Notes: generated by a model from the sequence alone, not told the origin. A DNA stretch of 64,000 bases from UBA4416 sp040387475 (GCA_040387475.1 JAZKDT010000001.1:496001-560000); one strand, 5' to 3'; numbered from the stretch's first letter, positions 44,142-53,272 are shown. Made by a program: numbers and translations.

Positions 44142-44978
44142 ATGGAAACAAAAATATTATTGATTAATAATAATCTTCTGGAAAACGAAGTTATACAACA
44201 AGCGCTTAGCAAAGCTTTGGGAACTTTTTCGTTATTAAATGCGGAGAATGGAAAAGGTGCTTTTAATATTTTGATGGGAGGTCACCAGGAAAAACCGTCG
44301 GTGATTTTACTGAATCACGACCTTATTGATATGTCAGCAATTGATTTTTTAAAGGTTATGCAAAATTACTATACGCTTAACCATATAAAGATTTTTCTGA
44401 TAACTGAGCCTATTTCAGCCACGATGCAGAAATCGTTTTATAAACTGGGAATAACGAATTTTATTTATAGACCTCTGTTAAATGATGCAGCACTATTCAT
44501 GAATATAAATTCCCATTTCAACGTTTCGCCGGCATTTATAGGTTTATTTTCTGTAGAACAGTTGAAAGCAAAATGTATTGCGGCCTTCAGTAAAGGAAAA
44601 AGCATTTTGTTTGGCCACCATGCTACCGTTACCGGTATATATGGGATAGGGACTAAGGCTGCTTTGTTAGCAGGCACTTTATTGCTTGTTACAGGAGCTG
44701 CCCACTCTATTAAAAAGAGAAATGCCGGTAAAATTGCAGCTCATGCAGTAATAGAAAAAAATGCCCCGCCTTCATTGTTAGTTCAAGACGATGACATGGA
44801 GAGTGCGAATATACCGGAGCCAAAATCTATAATTTCAAATTATATCCCGTTTGGACAGGAACTCGCCGAAGATAATCTTGTCAATTTAAATACGACTATA
44901 GATACTTTAAGTGTTGTAAAAATATCGCGAGAGTTACGCATCAAAATTATTGAGGAGCAGGATAGTATCCCGCAATAA
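44142..44978 (+). CDS. Pseudo-receiver membrane protein
   Basis: A 278-residue protein. Residues 1-125 follow the CheY-like fold (KILLINNNLLENEVIQQALSK... VILLNHDLIDMSAIDFLK). The phosphoacceptor position reads N in LLNHD, the loop proline is absent, and the conserved Lys of the last strand is replaced by Arg (FIYRPL), so phosphorylation is doubtful. One hydrophobic helix follows (about 172-190), then an acidic C-terminal tail. Unusual for a receiver protein, this suggests a membrane-bound, non-phosphorylated signalling part. Confidence 0.65.
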   Translation: METKILLINNNLLENEVIQQALSKALGTFSLLNAENGKGAFNILMGGHQEKPSVILLNHDLIDMSAIDFLKVMQNYYTLNHIKIFLITEPISATMQKSFYKLGITNFIYRPLLNDAALFMNINSHFNVSPAFIGLFSVEQLKAKCIAAFSKGKSILFGHHATVTGIYGIGTKAALLAGTLLLVTGAAHSIKKRNAGKIAAHAVIEKNAPPSLLVQDDDMESANIPEPKSIISNYIPFGQELAEDNLVNLNTTIDTLSVVKISRELRIKIIEEQDSIPQ

Positions 44979-45000
44979 CTGAATGTTTTTTCAATATTTG

Positions 45001-45031
45001 AAAATGGCCAAAATATGACTTTGGCCATTTT
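45001..45031. terminator. Convergent terminator
   Basis: AAATGGCCAAA and TTTGGCCATTT pair around a 7-nt loop, between the pseudo-receiver gene (plus) and the 45036 gene (minus). A and T tracts lie on both sides. Confidence 0.75.
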
Positions 45032-45035
45032 TAGT

Positions 45036-45434
45036 TTAATTACCTGGGTAGATCCATCGTTGAATGGCAGCTACAGTATCCATAGGATTTGTATTGAAAC
45101 AGATTCGCGCTTTTGGAGCGTATTCGTGAACGGCATTAATCATGTTTTCGAACAATATAAAGTTTGAATCGGGTATCCTGATTCCTGCGCCAATTAATAC
45201 ACATTCAAATGGAGTAGTTTGTAAATGTTCCTGTATAACCTGAATAGCTGTTACACCAAGATCAATCCAGCATAATTTGGCATCGTAACCAAGTTCATTC
45301 AGTGCGGTTACGGAACCAGTGATACCGTTGAATACTTTGGCTGCGTTTATACCTGGCATGGATGAAAATTCAGGAGACGAAAAGTCGAGCCATTTAGGGT
45401 CTATTCCGATAACTAAGATTGTTTTTTTGCTCAT
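45036..45434 (-). CDS. Conserved hypothetical protein, 132 residues
   Basis: A small alpha/beta protein: an N-terminal strand-loop (TILVIGIDPKWLDF), alternating beta strands and helices, and a late ARICFNTNPMDT stretch. No catalytic motif is clear. Single gene; function unknown. Confidence 0.75.
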   Translation of the reverse strand: MSKKTILVIGIDPKWLDFSSPEFSSMPGINAAKVFNGITGSVTALNELGYDAKLCWIDLGVTAIQVIQEHLQTTPFECVLIGAGIRIPDSNFILFENMINAVHEYAPKARICFNTNPMDTVAAIQRWIYPGN

Positions 45435-45463
45435 GGTCTGTTTTCTGTTTACTGATTGATGAT

Positions 45464-45661
45464 TTACATAACATTATCATTTTCCAGTACTTTAAAGTGT
45501 CTGCATTCTGATATTTCAGTTTCAATCAATTGATTGCTAAACTGCGGCCATAGATCATAGCCTTTGTCCTGTTGATATTTTATGGCGCTGTCAAAAAATG
45601 AAAAAATCACATCCATATCAGTTATGGTACTTGGTACTATTTGTAATTCAATGCTGGACAT
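45464..45661 (-). pseudogene. Truncated GNAT acetyltransferase remnant
   Basis: The 65 residues resemble the start of a GNAT N-acetyltransferase (an opening strand, then YQQDKGYDLWPQFSNQLIETEISECRHFKV), but the chain stops before the acetyl-CoA-binding motif (Q/RxxGxG/A). No continuation is seen downstream, where the next gene begins. Probably a decayed fragment. Confidence 0.6.
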
Positions 45662-45814
45662 ACTATGGTTTGTAACAGTAGAACAATATACAAGGCTAAA
45701 TAACTAATTTAAATTGGCATTCTCACATCTGCTAAAAAAAGGTAATACTAACTGGTATTGGATTTGAGATTGTCATATAAATAGTTGTTAATATAAACTT
45801 TTAAAATATAAAAC

Positions 45815-46117
45815 ATGAAAAATTACATGACATATTGTTTATGCCTCATAATGGCTTTTTTGATCTCGTTGCCGGCGCAAGCGCAACGATCTTCTTTAGA
45901 TACAAGACAACAGGGTGAAACCGTGTCGAGAAAGGAAAGGAAAATGGAAAGAAAAAGAGCGAATTACCGGGAAAGTAATTCCGCGAATGCTGAGAATCGG
46001 CTTAGTGGAAAGCCCCAGTACAAAGCCCGTACAAAAATGAAAGTGAAACATGAAAAAGCTCCTTCTGAAAAAAGAAGAAGACATAGAGACCGAAAAACGG
46101 AAGAAGTGAGGGCTTAA
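45815..46117 (+). CDS. Small, highly basic secreted protein
   Basis: A 100-residue protein with a signal peptide ending LPAQA-Q (about 1-24). The mature part is extremely rich in Arg, Lys, Glu and Ser, with no hydrophobic core, so it is probably disordered. Unknown family; it may bind nucleic acid, polyanions or envelope components. Confidence 0.7.
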   Translation: MKNYMTYCLCLIMAFLISLPAQAQRSSLDTRQQGETVSRKERKMERKRANYRESNSANAENRLSGKPQYKARTKMKVKHEKAPSEKRRRHRDRKTEEVRA

Positions 46118-46157
46118 CGTTATAGCAGGATTCCGTAAGCCTCACTTTATTTGCCGT

Positions 46158-46589
46158 TTAACTTATCAGAGGTAAGAGTTTTTGCTGTAGGTACCCGCTC
46201 CATCCGTTCGAGCATTGATCATAGCATTGTATGTTAGGATTTAAACCTATATGAGTAAATCGTACCTGGGTTTTGTTACCCTGTTGTGAAATTTCAAAGC
46301 AAATTTTTGTATGTGTCCATTCTGCTTCATCACTCAAAAACGTAAGCTTGCTATCAGTAACCAGCCATACTATTTTAGTGTCAGGTATAAGTTCAATCAA
46401 TTTTTGTTTGGAATAATGCATACCTCCACCAGCAAGGAAAGAAAATTCATCGTCAAGTTTTTCAGATGATCCTTCAAACGTTTCTCCATATAGGCCTGAC
46501 CACCATGAACGGACGTTTAATAAAATAGGAAATACTTCTTTTGGAGATTTGTCTACCAGGAATGTGCTGCTAAAGTCGGTTGTTGTCAT
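46158..46589 (-). CDS. SRPBCC family protein
   Basis: A 143-residue START-fold protein: FLVDKSPKEVFPILLNVRSWWSG at the start and RFTHIGLNPNIQCYDQCSNGWSGYL at the end. Ligand unknown. First of three minus-strand genes here (SRPBCC, DUF2798, DinB) that lie close together. Confidence 0.85.
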   Translation of the reverse strand: MTTTDFSSTFLVDKSPKEVFPILLNVRSWWSGLYGETFEGSSEKLDDEFSFLAGGGMHYSKQKLIELIPDTKIVWLVTDSKLTFLSDEAEWTHTKICFEISQQGNKTQVRFTHIGLNPNIQCYDQCSNGWSGYLQQKLLPLIS

Positions 46590-46597
46590 AATCGTGG

Positions 46598-46825
46598 TTA
46601 AATGCTGTTTGTTTTTTCTTTAAATAAAAAGTCTACTAGTTTCTGTATTTTGGGACCCATGATCAAAATGGCCGGCACAGCTACTAGATAAGCCATCGCC
46701 CATGAGCGCAACCAAATACCTGCAAATTTTTCGGTATATCCGATATTAACAGATATAAGCGTAAACGAAATAATTCCTGTTGTAATGATTCCCATAATAA
46801 GGGCAAAGGCTATTTTGTTTTTCAT
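46598..46825 (-). CDS. DUF2798 small membrane protein
   Basis: A 75-residue protein with two membrane helices (about 5-24 and 42-62) and the DUF2798 pattern (ALIMGIITTGIISF, WLRSWAMAYLVAVPAI). Function unknown. It lies 8 nt before the SRPBCC gene and 4 nt after the DinB gene. Confidence 0.85.
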   Translation of the reverse strand: MKNKIAFALIMGIITTGIISFTLISVNIGYTEKFAGIWLRSWAMAYLVAVPAILIMGPKIQKLVDFLFKEKTNSI

Positions 46826-46829
46826 GATA

Positions 46830-47312
46830 TTATTTTATAAGTGCTACCTGTCCCATATGGTATTGCATGTGATTGGTTCGGCCGATCAATACATTCAACC
46901 TGTTTCTGTGTGGTTCTTTCACAAAATCTTCCGCGGAAACGGCACTGTGTTTTTGTAACCATTCCTCAGGAGTTAATTGATTAAAGTGATTTGCAAGTTN
47001 NNNNNNNNNCACATTGTCCCATACAATCCTTAACTCCTGTATCGAAGGTACATTTGAAATAGCGCGGTCGGGTTTGGTTAAAAAGGCTTCTTCTAAATCC
47101 GGATATAAAGCAGGCTCAAAATTTAATAAGGGCAACATCTTGTCGTGTACTACTGCTAAATGCCCCAATAAATAACTGCCTCTGTTTCTACCGGGGGCAA
47201 CTTCTTTTTGCAGATGTTCATCTGTTAATGCATTAAATAATTTATTAGCAGAGTCTAGTCGTGAATTCCAGGCATCCAGCACTGATTTTACAATAAGTTG
47301 TTTTGTTTCCAT
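46830..47312 (-). CDS. DinB family protein (contains a sequence gap)
   Basis: About 160 residues, a four-helix DinB/DfsB-like bundle. Candidate metal-ligand histidines are in LGHLAVVHDKML and NHMQYHMGQVALIK. Ten Ns at 47000-47009 interrupt the middle, so the length is uncertain. DinB-fold proteins include metal-dependent thiol transferases. First gene of the three-gene run. Confidence 0.85.
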   Translation of the reverse strand: METKQLIVKSVLDAWNSRLDSANKLFNALTDEHLQKEVAPGRNRGSYLLGHLAVVHDKMLPLLNFEPALYPDLEEAFLTKPDRAISNVPSIQELRIVWDNVXXXXLANHFNQLTPEEWLQKHSAVSAEDFVKEPHRNRLNVLIGRTNHMQYHMGQVALIK

Positions 47313-47436
47313 GTTTTTAATTTTAAATTGGATAATATCTTATGACAAATGTACTGTCTGAAAATAGAATTTGTAGTGTGTGAAATAGACATTATGAGAG
47401 GTTGATTTGGACAAACGAATAGCTTATATTTGTACC

Positions 47437-48423
47437 ATGACAAAACATGTTTCAATACTTATTCCCGAAGAAGATCCTAACTTAAGCAGTATTGTTGGTT
47501 CTTATAAGATATTTACCCGGGCCAACCAATACCTGGTTGCCAAAGGCCGGAAACCTGCATTCAATATTCAATTAGTTGGAAACTCTAAACAGGTAAGTGT
47601 GCACGATGGGTTGTTTTCAGTGCATCCTAATGCCACGTTAAAACAGGTTCAAAAAACGGATTTGATCCTTATTCCTGCCATCAAGCCCAATTTTGCTGCC
47701 TCTGTTAAAGCTAATAAAGATCTTTATCCATGGATAAGCGCTCATTATAAAAATGGAGCGGAAGTGGCCAGTATGTGTACAGGCGCTTTTCTACTGGCCT
47801 CAACCGGATTATTAAAAGGGAAGATCTGTTCTACGCATTGGATAGCATCTGAGGCGTTCGGTAAGATGTTTCCGGATGTGAATTTAGTTGCTGATAAACT
47901 CATCACGGATGAAAATGGTATTTACACAAACGGCGGTGCTTTTTCTTTTTTGCATTTGCTGTTGTATTTAGTTGAAAAATATTGCGACAGAGAGACCGCT
48001 ATTTATTGCGCCAAGGTTTTTGAAATTGATATCGATCGACAAACGCAATCTCATTTTACTATTTTCTCAGGTTTGAAAACGCACCATGATGAAGAAATAA
48101 AAAAAGCCCAATTATTTATAGAAAAACATGTCAGTGAAAAAATTTCCATAGAGGATCTGGCTGATAAGTTTTCGATCGGCAGAAGAAATTTTGACAGACG
48201 ATTTATTAAAGCCACATCAAATACACCGGTAGAATACATGCAGAAAGTAAAAATGGAAGCTGCCAAACGAAAACTGGAAACTAGTCGGGAAAGTGTAGAT
48301 GAAATTATGTACAGTGTTAGTTACTCCGATAATAAGGCCTTTAGAACAGTCTTCAAAAAAATAACCGGTTTGTCGCCATTGGAATACCGGAATAAATATA
48401 ATAGAGAAGCTGCGGCCTTATAG
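47437..48423 (+). CDS. GlxA-family regulator (DJ-1/PfpI + AraC domains)
   Basis: About 328 residues from the ATG at 47437; a TTG 30 nt upstream is possible but less likely. The N-terminal DJ-1/PfpI-like domain carries the nucleophile-elbow motif MCTGAFLLASTGLLKG, and the C-terminal AraC domain is ISIEDLADKFSIGRRNFDRRFIKATSNTPVEYMQKVKMEAAKRKLE with a second helix pair. It is divergent from the DinB operon and may regulate it. Confidence 0.9.
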   Translation: MTKHVSILIPEEDPNLSSIVGSYKIFTRANQYLVAKGRKPAFNIQLVGNSKQVSVHDGLFSVHPNATLKQVQKTDLILIPAIKPNFAASVKANKDLYPWISAHYKNGAEVASMCTGAFLLASTGLLKGKICSTHWIASEAFGKMFPDVNLVADKLITDENGIYTNGGAFSFLHLLLYLVEKYCDRETAIYCAKVFEIDIDRQTQSHFTIFSGLKTHHDEEIKKAQLFIEKHVSEKISIEDLADKFSIGRRNFDRRFIKATSNTPVEYMQKVKMEAAKRKLETSRESVDEIMYSVSYSDNKAFRTVFKKITGLSPLEYRNKYNREAAAL

Positions 48424-48445
48424 AATTTATTGGATAGATGTTTAA

Positions 48446-49756
48446 CTATTCTGATGTTAATTTTGGGTCGTGGTTTATTTTAGAGGTGTCTTTTGTATCC
48501 TTCATGAATAGATAAACAAAGAGGGATAATGAAATACAAATGGTGATATACCAGTAAAAATAAGATTCGTTACCCGCATTTTTAAACCAAAGGGCTACAT
48601 ATTCTGCAGTGCCTCCAAATATGGCTACTGTTAAGGCATAAGGCAACCCCACACCCAGGGCACGCACTTCGGCAGGAAACAATTCAGCTTTAACAATAGC
48701 ATTGATACTGGTGTAGCCACTTACGATTATCAGCCCTGCCATTAATAGTAAGAAAGCCACTAATTGAGATTGTGTTTGACTCAATGCCGTTAGCAGTGGT
48801 ACTGTAAAAAGCGTGCCTAATACTCCAAAGCTGATCAGTAAAGGTTTACGACCTATTTTATCGGATAGAGCACCAAATAAAGGTTGTAATGCAACAAATA
48901 TCAAGAGAGAAATAAAGGATATAAGGGTTGATTCACCCTTGGTTAAATGAACGGTATTTACCAAAAATTTTTGCATATAGTTGGTATAGGTATAAAAGGC
49001 AAGCGTTCCTCCTAGTGTAAGGCCCACAACCGTTAGTATGGCTTTAGGATGTTTAAGTAACTCCCTGATAGTTCCTTTTTTTTCTATTTTTCTTTCTTTT
49101 TGGGCTTCAAACGACTCTGTTTCATGTAAGTTCTTTCTTAGATATAGGGCGACGAGAGCCAGAATTGCCCCGATAATAAAAGGAATTCGCCAACCCCATT
49201 CGTGTAACTGCTCATCGGTTAGCAACCATTTTTGTAAAACCAATTGTATACCCAGTGCTATTAATTGTCCTCCAACCAGCGTGACATATTGAAAACTGGA
49301 ATAAAATCCCCGGCGATTGGCGGTTGACATTTCGCTTAAATAAGTGGCAGATACGCCATATTCACCACCAACACTTAAACCTTGTAAAAGTCTTGCCAGC
49401 AGCAATAACACAGGAGCCAGCACCCCTATGGATTTATAACCAGGAGTTAGTGCAATGAGTAATGAACCCAGCGACATTAATAGTACGGATAAGGTCATAG
49501 ATTGTTTTCTCCCGATTCTATCTGCTATACCTCCAAACAGCCAGCCGCCAATCGGGCGCATTAAAAACCCAACTGCAAATATGCCTGCCGTATTTAAGAG
49601 TTGCGCTGTTGCATCCTGTTTTGGAAAAAAGGATGCTGAAAAATAAAGTGAGAATGCAGAATAGGCGTACCAATCATACCATTCTACTAAATTGCCAATT
49701 GAGCCACCAACAATGGCTTTAAGCCGTTGACTAGATATTTTTTCGTGTTGTGCCAT
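48446..49756 (-). CDS. MFS metabolite:proton symporter (KgtP/MHS family)
   Basis: A 436-residue, twelve-helix transporter of the metabolite:H+ symporter group: the start GNLVEWYDWYAYSAFSLYF, the loop GGIADRIGRKQ, and the sugar-porter-like LLQGLSVGGEYGVSATYLSE. Members carry alpha-ketoglutarate, proline/betaine or other organic acids; substrate unknown. Convergent with the GlxA-type regulator gene. Confidence 0.9.
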   Translation of the reverse strand: MAQHEKISSQRLKAIVGGSIGNLVEWYDWYAYSAFSLYFSASFFPKQDATAQLLNTAGIFAVGFLMRPIGGWLFGGIADRIGRKQSMTLSVLLMSLGSLLIALTPGYKSIGVLAPVLLLLARLLQGLSVGGEYGVSATYLSEMSTANRRGFYSSFQYVTLVGGQLIALGIQLVLQKWLLTDEQLHEWGWRIPFIIGAILALVALYLRKNLHETESFEAQKERKIEKKGTIRELLKHPKAILTVVGLTLGGTLAFYTYTNYMQKFLVNTVHLTKGESTLISFISLLIFVALQPLFGALSDKIGRKPLLISFGVLGTLFTVPLLTALSQTQSQLVAFLLLMAGLIIVSGYTSINAIVKAELFPAEVRALGVGLPYALTVAIFGGTAEYVALWFKNAGNESYFYWYITICISLSLFVYLFMKDTKDTSKINHDPKLTSE

Positions 49757-49883
49757 TGCGATTTTATTTATGGTTTTTAAAGTTAGGCATTTATTGAATT
49801 AATTAGCAAGCAGTAATTAACGGTGCGCTTCACTATAAATAGTTAATAATAGTATATTTAATAAACCAATTTAATGTAATATA

Positions 49884-50471
49884 ATGACAACCTTCCCCAA
49901 CCTTTCTTTGGCTGTCTCTCAATTTGCTGATATCTCTCAGGATGAGTTTAAACTTTCTGAATCGTATTGGAAACATCGAATTTATAAAAAAGGAGAGTTT
50001 TATAATGAACAGAAAATGGTTTGTAAGCAGTTAGGGTTTATCACAAACGGTGTTTTCAGGTCATATATCATTGATCCTAAAACCGGCGAAGAAAAAAATG
50101 TCTTTCTGTATTCAAGTAATAATTTTGTGGTAACCTTTAAGAGTTTTATCAATCAAATTCCTTGTGATTATCACACACAAGCTATGACAGATTCTACTGT
50201 CATTTATATCAGCATTATTGATTTGTTGGAACTTTATAAAAAGTCGCATGCGTGGGAGCGTTTTGGCCGCTTGTTGGCACAGGAAGCTTTTAATGTGGTG
50301 ATGGAACGCACAGAAAGCTTTCTTTTTAAGAATCCGGAAGAACGCTATCTTGATTTGATCAGGAATCATCCAGATATTTTTAGTTCAATCCCGCTGTATC
50401 ATATTTCATCCTATTTAGGAATACAAGGACCTTCTTTAAGTCGGATCAGGAAAAGAATTTCGGGTAAGTGA
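49884..50471 (+). CDS. Crp/Fnr family regulator
   Basis: A 195-residue protein with a cyclic-nucleotide-binding-type beta barrel (about 15-115) and a short helical C terminus with a winged-helix region (PLYHISSYLGIQGPSLSRIRKRIS). Typical of Bacteroidota Crp-like regulators; the effector is unknown. Divergent from the MFS gene and upstream of an alpha/beta hydrolase gene. Confidence 0.88.
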   Translation: MTTFPNLSLAVSQFADISQDEFKLSESYWKHRIYKKGEFYNEQKMVCKQLGFITNGVFRSYIIDPKTGEEKNVFLYSSNNFVVTFKSFINQIPCDYHTQAMTDSTVIYISIIDLLELYKKSHAWERFGRLLAQEAFNVVMERTESFLFKNPEERYLDLIRNHPDIFSSIPLYHISSYLGIQGPSLSRIRKRISGK

Positions 50472-50545
50472 TGCGATTTTAACTTAGGTTAAAGTTTTTT
50501 ATATAAGTTTTACGGAATTTTGATCCAACCAAAACAATAAAAAAA

Positions 50546-51316
50546 ATGAAAACATCAAAAACAATCGTATTCATTCATGGATTATTCGTGAATAACACCA
50601 GCTGGTCTCAATGGAAAACGTATTTTGAGGCTAAAGGATTTACTGTACATACGCCTGCTAATCCCGGACATGAAGGAAACCCATCAAGTCTTAGAGATAG
50701 TATTCATCCGCAATTAACGCAAACGGGTTTTGAAGATGTAGTGAATAATGCTATCAAACTGATAGACACATTGCCTGAAAAACCAATCGTTGTTGGACAT
50801 TCATTAGCCGGTTTGGCTGTGATGAAATTGATAGAATTAAATAAAGCCATTGCCGGTATAAGTATCGACGGCGCCCCTCCAAAAAATGTATTTGCACCTT
50901 TAGCTACCATTAGAGTGGTGTTGCCGGTTGTAAACCCTTTTAAAGTAAGCTCTGCTTTTATGGGTAGTAAGGAATGGTATCATCACGCGTTTTTTAATAA
51001 TTATAGTAAGGCAGAAAGTGACCGGTTTTTTGAGGAAATTGCTGTGCCTGAAAGCAGAAAAATAGCCAGGGATACTCTTTTAACATCTTTCGCGAACATC
51101 GATTTTAAAAGACAGCACCAGCCGTTACTTTTCATCGGAGGCGAGAAAGACAACATTTTTTCTGCGCAGTTCACAAAAAAAATTGCGGATTCCTATAAAG
51201 ACAAAAATAGTGTAGTTGACTATAAATCTTTTGAAGGAAGAAGCCATTTTATCTGTGGAGAAAAAAGTTGGGAAGAAGTTGCTGAATATGTATACAACTG
51301 GATCCGGAAATTGTAG
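50546..51316 (+). CDS. Alpha/beta hydrolase
   Basis: A 256-residue hydrolase. The oxyanion region is IHGLFVNNTSW, the nucleophile elbow is GHSLAG, and the late His is in GRSHFICGE. No signal peptide. Esterase- or lipase-like activity is expected but the substrate is unknown. It lies 74 nt after the Crp/Fnr gene, which may control it. Confidence 0.88.
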   Translation: MKTSKTIVFIHGLFVNNTSWSQWKTYFEAKGFTVHTPANPGHEGNPSSLRDSIHPQLTQTGFEDVVNNAIKLIDTLPEKPIVVGHSLAGLAVMKLIELNKAIAGISIDGAPPKNVFAPLATIRVVLPVVNPFKVSSAFMGSKEWYHHAFFNNYSKAESDRFFEEIAVPESRKIARDTLLTSFANIDFKRQHQPLLFIGGEKDNIFSAQFTKKIADSYKDKNSVVDYKSFEGRSHFICGEKSWEEVAEYVYNWIRKL

Positions 51317-51324
51317 AGTAGGTA

Positions 51325-51729
51325 TTATTTTGCTTTTATCGAAACCTTAGCAGCTCTTCCCCACGCTATAAACGCCGCTAAAAATGCCAGGAATATATTA
51401 AATCCGATCACTGATGCTTCTCCTCTTGAAATATGGAAGATGATGGCGGATAGCATAAGAACAATCGTACCAATTGCAGCCCATTGGGTAAGTTGTGGTT
51501 TAACACGAATTAATGCCGGAAGCATCAATCCAACAGCCGCAAGGAGATCTACAATTCCGAGAGTCCTGACAATTAGTGGTGGAATTTCTCCTGTCCACGG
51601 CATCAGTACCGCTATTTTTTCGATTGACATAAATTTCATGGCAGCACCCATGAGTAAACATAGTGCTACTATTACTTGTGCTATCCAAAGTATTATGTGC
51701 ATTATTTTTGATGATTTTTGGGTTTCCAT
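51325..51729 (-). CDS. DoxX family membrane protein
   Basis: A 134-residue protein with four membrane helices and the DoxX/DoxD-like pattern (GAAMKFMSIEKIAVLMPWTGEIPPLIVRTLGIVDLLAAVGLMLP). Function unknown; DoxX proteins are thought to act in envelope redox or stress. Divergent from an HxlR regulator gene, the usual pairing. Confidence 0.88.
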   Translation of the reverse strand: METQKSSKIMHIILWIAQVIVALCLLMGAAMKFMSIEKIAVLMPWTGEIPPLIVRTLGIVDLLAAVGLMLPALIRVKPQLTQWAAIGTIVLMLSAIIFHISRGEASVIGFNIFLAFLAAFIAWGRAAKVSIKAK

Positions 51730-51766
51730 TTTTAGTGTTTTTGAGTGACCAAAAGTAATTATATTT

Positions 51767-51822
51767 ACTATCTGATGTATAGTACTTTCCTTTCGGATAG
51801 TTCTATCTAAATGGATAGTAAC
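51767..51822. promoter_or_regulatory. HxlR operator candidate between divergent genes
   Basis: The gap holds an interrupted palindrome ACTAT-CTGATGT-ATAGT (51767-51783) and a second, GATAG-TT-CTATC (51796-51807). A third half (GGATAGT) overlaps the start of the regulator gene. Such paired sites suit a dimeric HxlR protein that controls both DoxX and itself. Confidence 0.5.
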
Positions 51823-52179
51823 ATAAACCCTATAACCATGCTCACCGACGACACCTGCCCAAAAAATGTGCTTGCTATTAAAGATTCTTTGGAAGCCCTG
51901 GAGGGTAAGTGGAAACTTTTAATTATCCTTTCGCTGTCGATGGGTAATAAGCGTTTTACAGAGATATCAAAAGAAATTCATGCCATTACGGACAAAATGC
52001 TTTCAAAAGAATTAAAACATCTGGAAGCTAATAAATTAATAAAAAGGGAGGTCAAAGATTCATTTCCGCCAACTGTCATTTATTCGATCACCAAACATGG
52101 CAGGTCGCTTCAAACATTATTGGATGAGTTGTATCGCTGGGGATTAAGACATCGTAAAGAAGTGATCGGAAAACAGTGA
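51811..52179 (+). CDS. HxlR-family winged-helix regulator
   Basis: A 122-residue regulator. The HxlR pattern is CPKNVLAIKDSLEALEGKWKLLIILSLSMGNKRFTEI, with a C at the conserved N-terminal position that often senses redox or electrophiles. The wing is KREVKDSFPPTVIYSITKHGRSL. Divergent from DoxX. Confidence 0.92.
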   Translation: MDSNINPITMLTDDTCPKNVLAIKDSLEALEGKWKLLIILSLSMGNKRFTEISKEIHAITDKMLSKELKHLEANKLIKREVKDSFPPTVIYSITKHGRSLQTLLDELYRWGLRHRKEVIGKQ

Positions 52180-52182
52180 GGC

Positions 52183-53115
52183 TTATTGGTTTTGAGAGGT
52201 CAAAAACTCTTCTATCAGGGCTACTGCATATGTGTATTCCCATTTTTCATTTACCAAGGTAGTAACTTCGCCAATATATTGTCCGTGGCCTCCGGGAAGG
52301 ATTGCCAGGTCACTATTGGGAATAAGGCGATGCATGCGAGTTGCATGTTCAACAGTAGCCACATCTTTGGTTCCATTCATAATCAACGTTTGTGCTTTTA
52401 TGGATTTGATTTGGACATCAGTCCAACCTTTAAAATTTTGCATGCGCTCTACATCACGATTAAACATTTTTAAAAGTGCCGTTGAATCGTTATTCACTTT
52501 TAGGAACCCGTCTTTTAACGGCTGTGGCATGTCTTTAATGTGGGCGTTTTTGAAAATATCCCAAAATTGTGGGAACACCGCGTCGCGGCTATAAAACGTG
52601 GAAGCCAGAATTAATTTATTGATCATCTCCGGATGGTGTAAAGCAATTTCAATAGCTGTCTGCCCGCCATTACTAAATCCTAATATATCGGCTTTATCTA
52701 TTTGTAAATTTTTCAAAAGTGCAGCTACATCATCTGCATCCTGTTGAAAAGATAAAGGGGTATCTCTATCTGCGGTTCTACCGTGTGCTTGTAATTCAAT
52801 TGCAACTACCTGCCGATTTTTTGCAAGTAAAGGAATAAGCTGGCCATAATTTGTTTGAATAGTAGAGCCACCTCCATGAATAAGTATCAAGGGTTTGCCT
52901 GCACCGTAAATTTCGTAATATAAATTAAGTCCGTTTACTTTTGAATAGCCGCTTTTAAAAAAGATGGTTTCTAACATAGGAGGTTGAGTTGTATCGTTTT
53001 TTATGACTTGAATATTTTGTGTAACTGGCTCGTTCTTGCAGGCGGTGATAAACCAAATGCAAGAAACGCAAAATAATGTTTTTACCAGGTTCTTTTTTAT
53101 ATATTTCATCTGCAT
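52183..53115 (-). CDS. Alpha/beta hydrolase, lipoprotein
   Basis: About 310 residues. The signal peptide ends in a lipobox (FITAC, about residue 26). The hydrolase core carries the oxyanion loop IHGGGSTIQ, nucleophile elbow GFSNGGQ, an acid residue region (NGTKDVATVEHAT) and the late His in LPGGHGQY. Anchored to the periplasmic or outer membrane. Substrate unknown. Its 3' end abuts the HxlR gene end. Confidence 0.88.
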   Translation of the reverse strand: MQMKYIKKNLVKTLFCVSCIWFITACKNEPVTQNIQVIKNDTTQPPMLETIFFKSGYSKVNGLNLYYEIYGAGKPLILIHGGGSTIQTNYGQLIPLLAKNRQVVAIELQAHGRTADRDTPLSFQQDADDVAALLKNLQIDKADILGFSNGGQTAIEIALHHPEMINKLILASTFYSRDAVFPQFWDIFKNAHIKDMPQPLKDGFLKVNNDSTALLKMFNRDVERMQNFKGWTDVQIKSIKAQTLIMNGTKDVATVEHATRMHRLIPNSDLAILPGGHGQYIGEVTTLVNEKWEYTYAVALIEEFLTSQNQ

Positions 53116-53215
53116 AAAGATAACAAAGCTCTAGTTTTAAAAAAACTATTTGGTATTTGTCGTTTCTATTTCAAATAATGACTCGTATTTTAAGCTATGC
53201 ATTTGATGAGAACAA

Positions 53216-53248
53216 AAAGGGTCGCTAACACAATGTTAGCGACCCTTT
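53216..53248 (-). terminator. Terminator of the CsbD-like gene
   Basis: A perfect 15-bp stem (AAAGGGTCGCTAACA / TGTTAGCGACCCTTT) with a 3-nt loop. On the minus strand it is followed by Ts. It lies 25 nt downstream of the CsbD stop. Confidence 0.85.
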
Positions 53249-53272
53249 ACCTATTGAGTTAATTTGCTTTAG

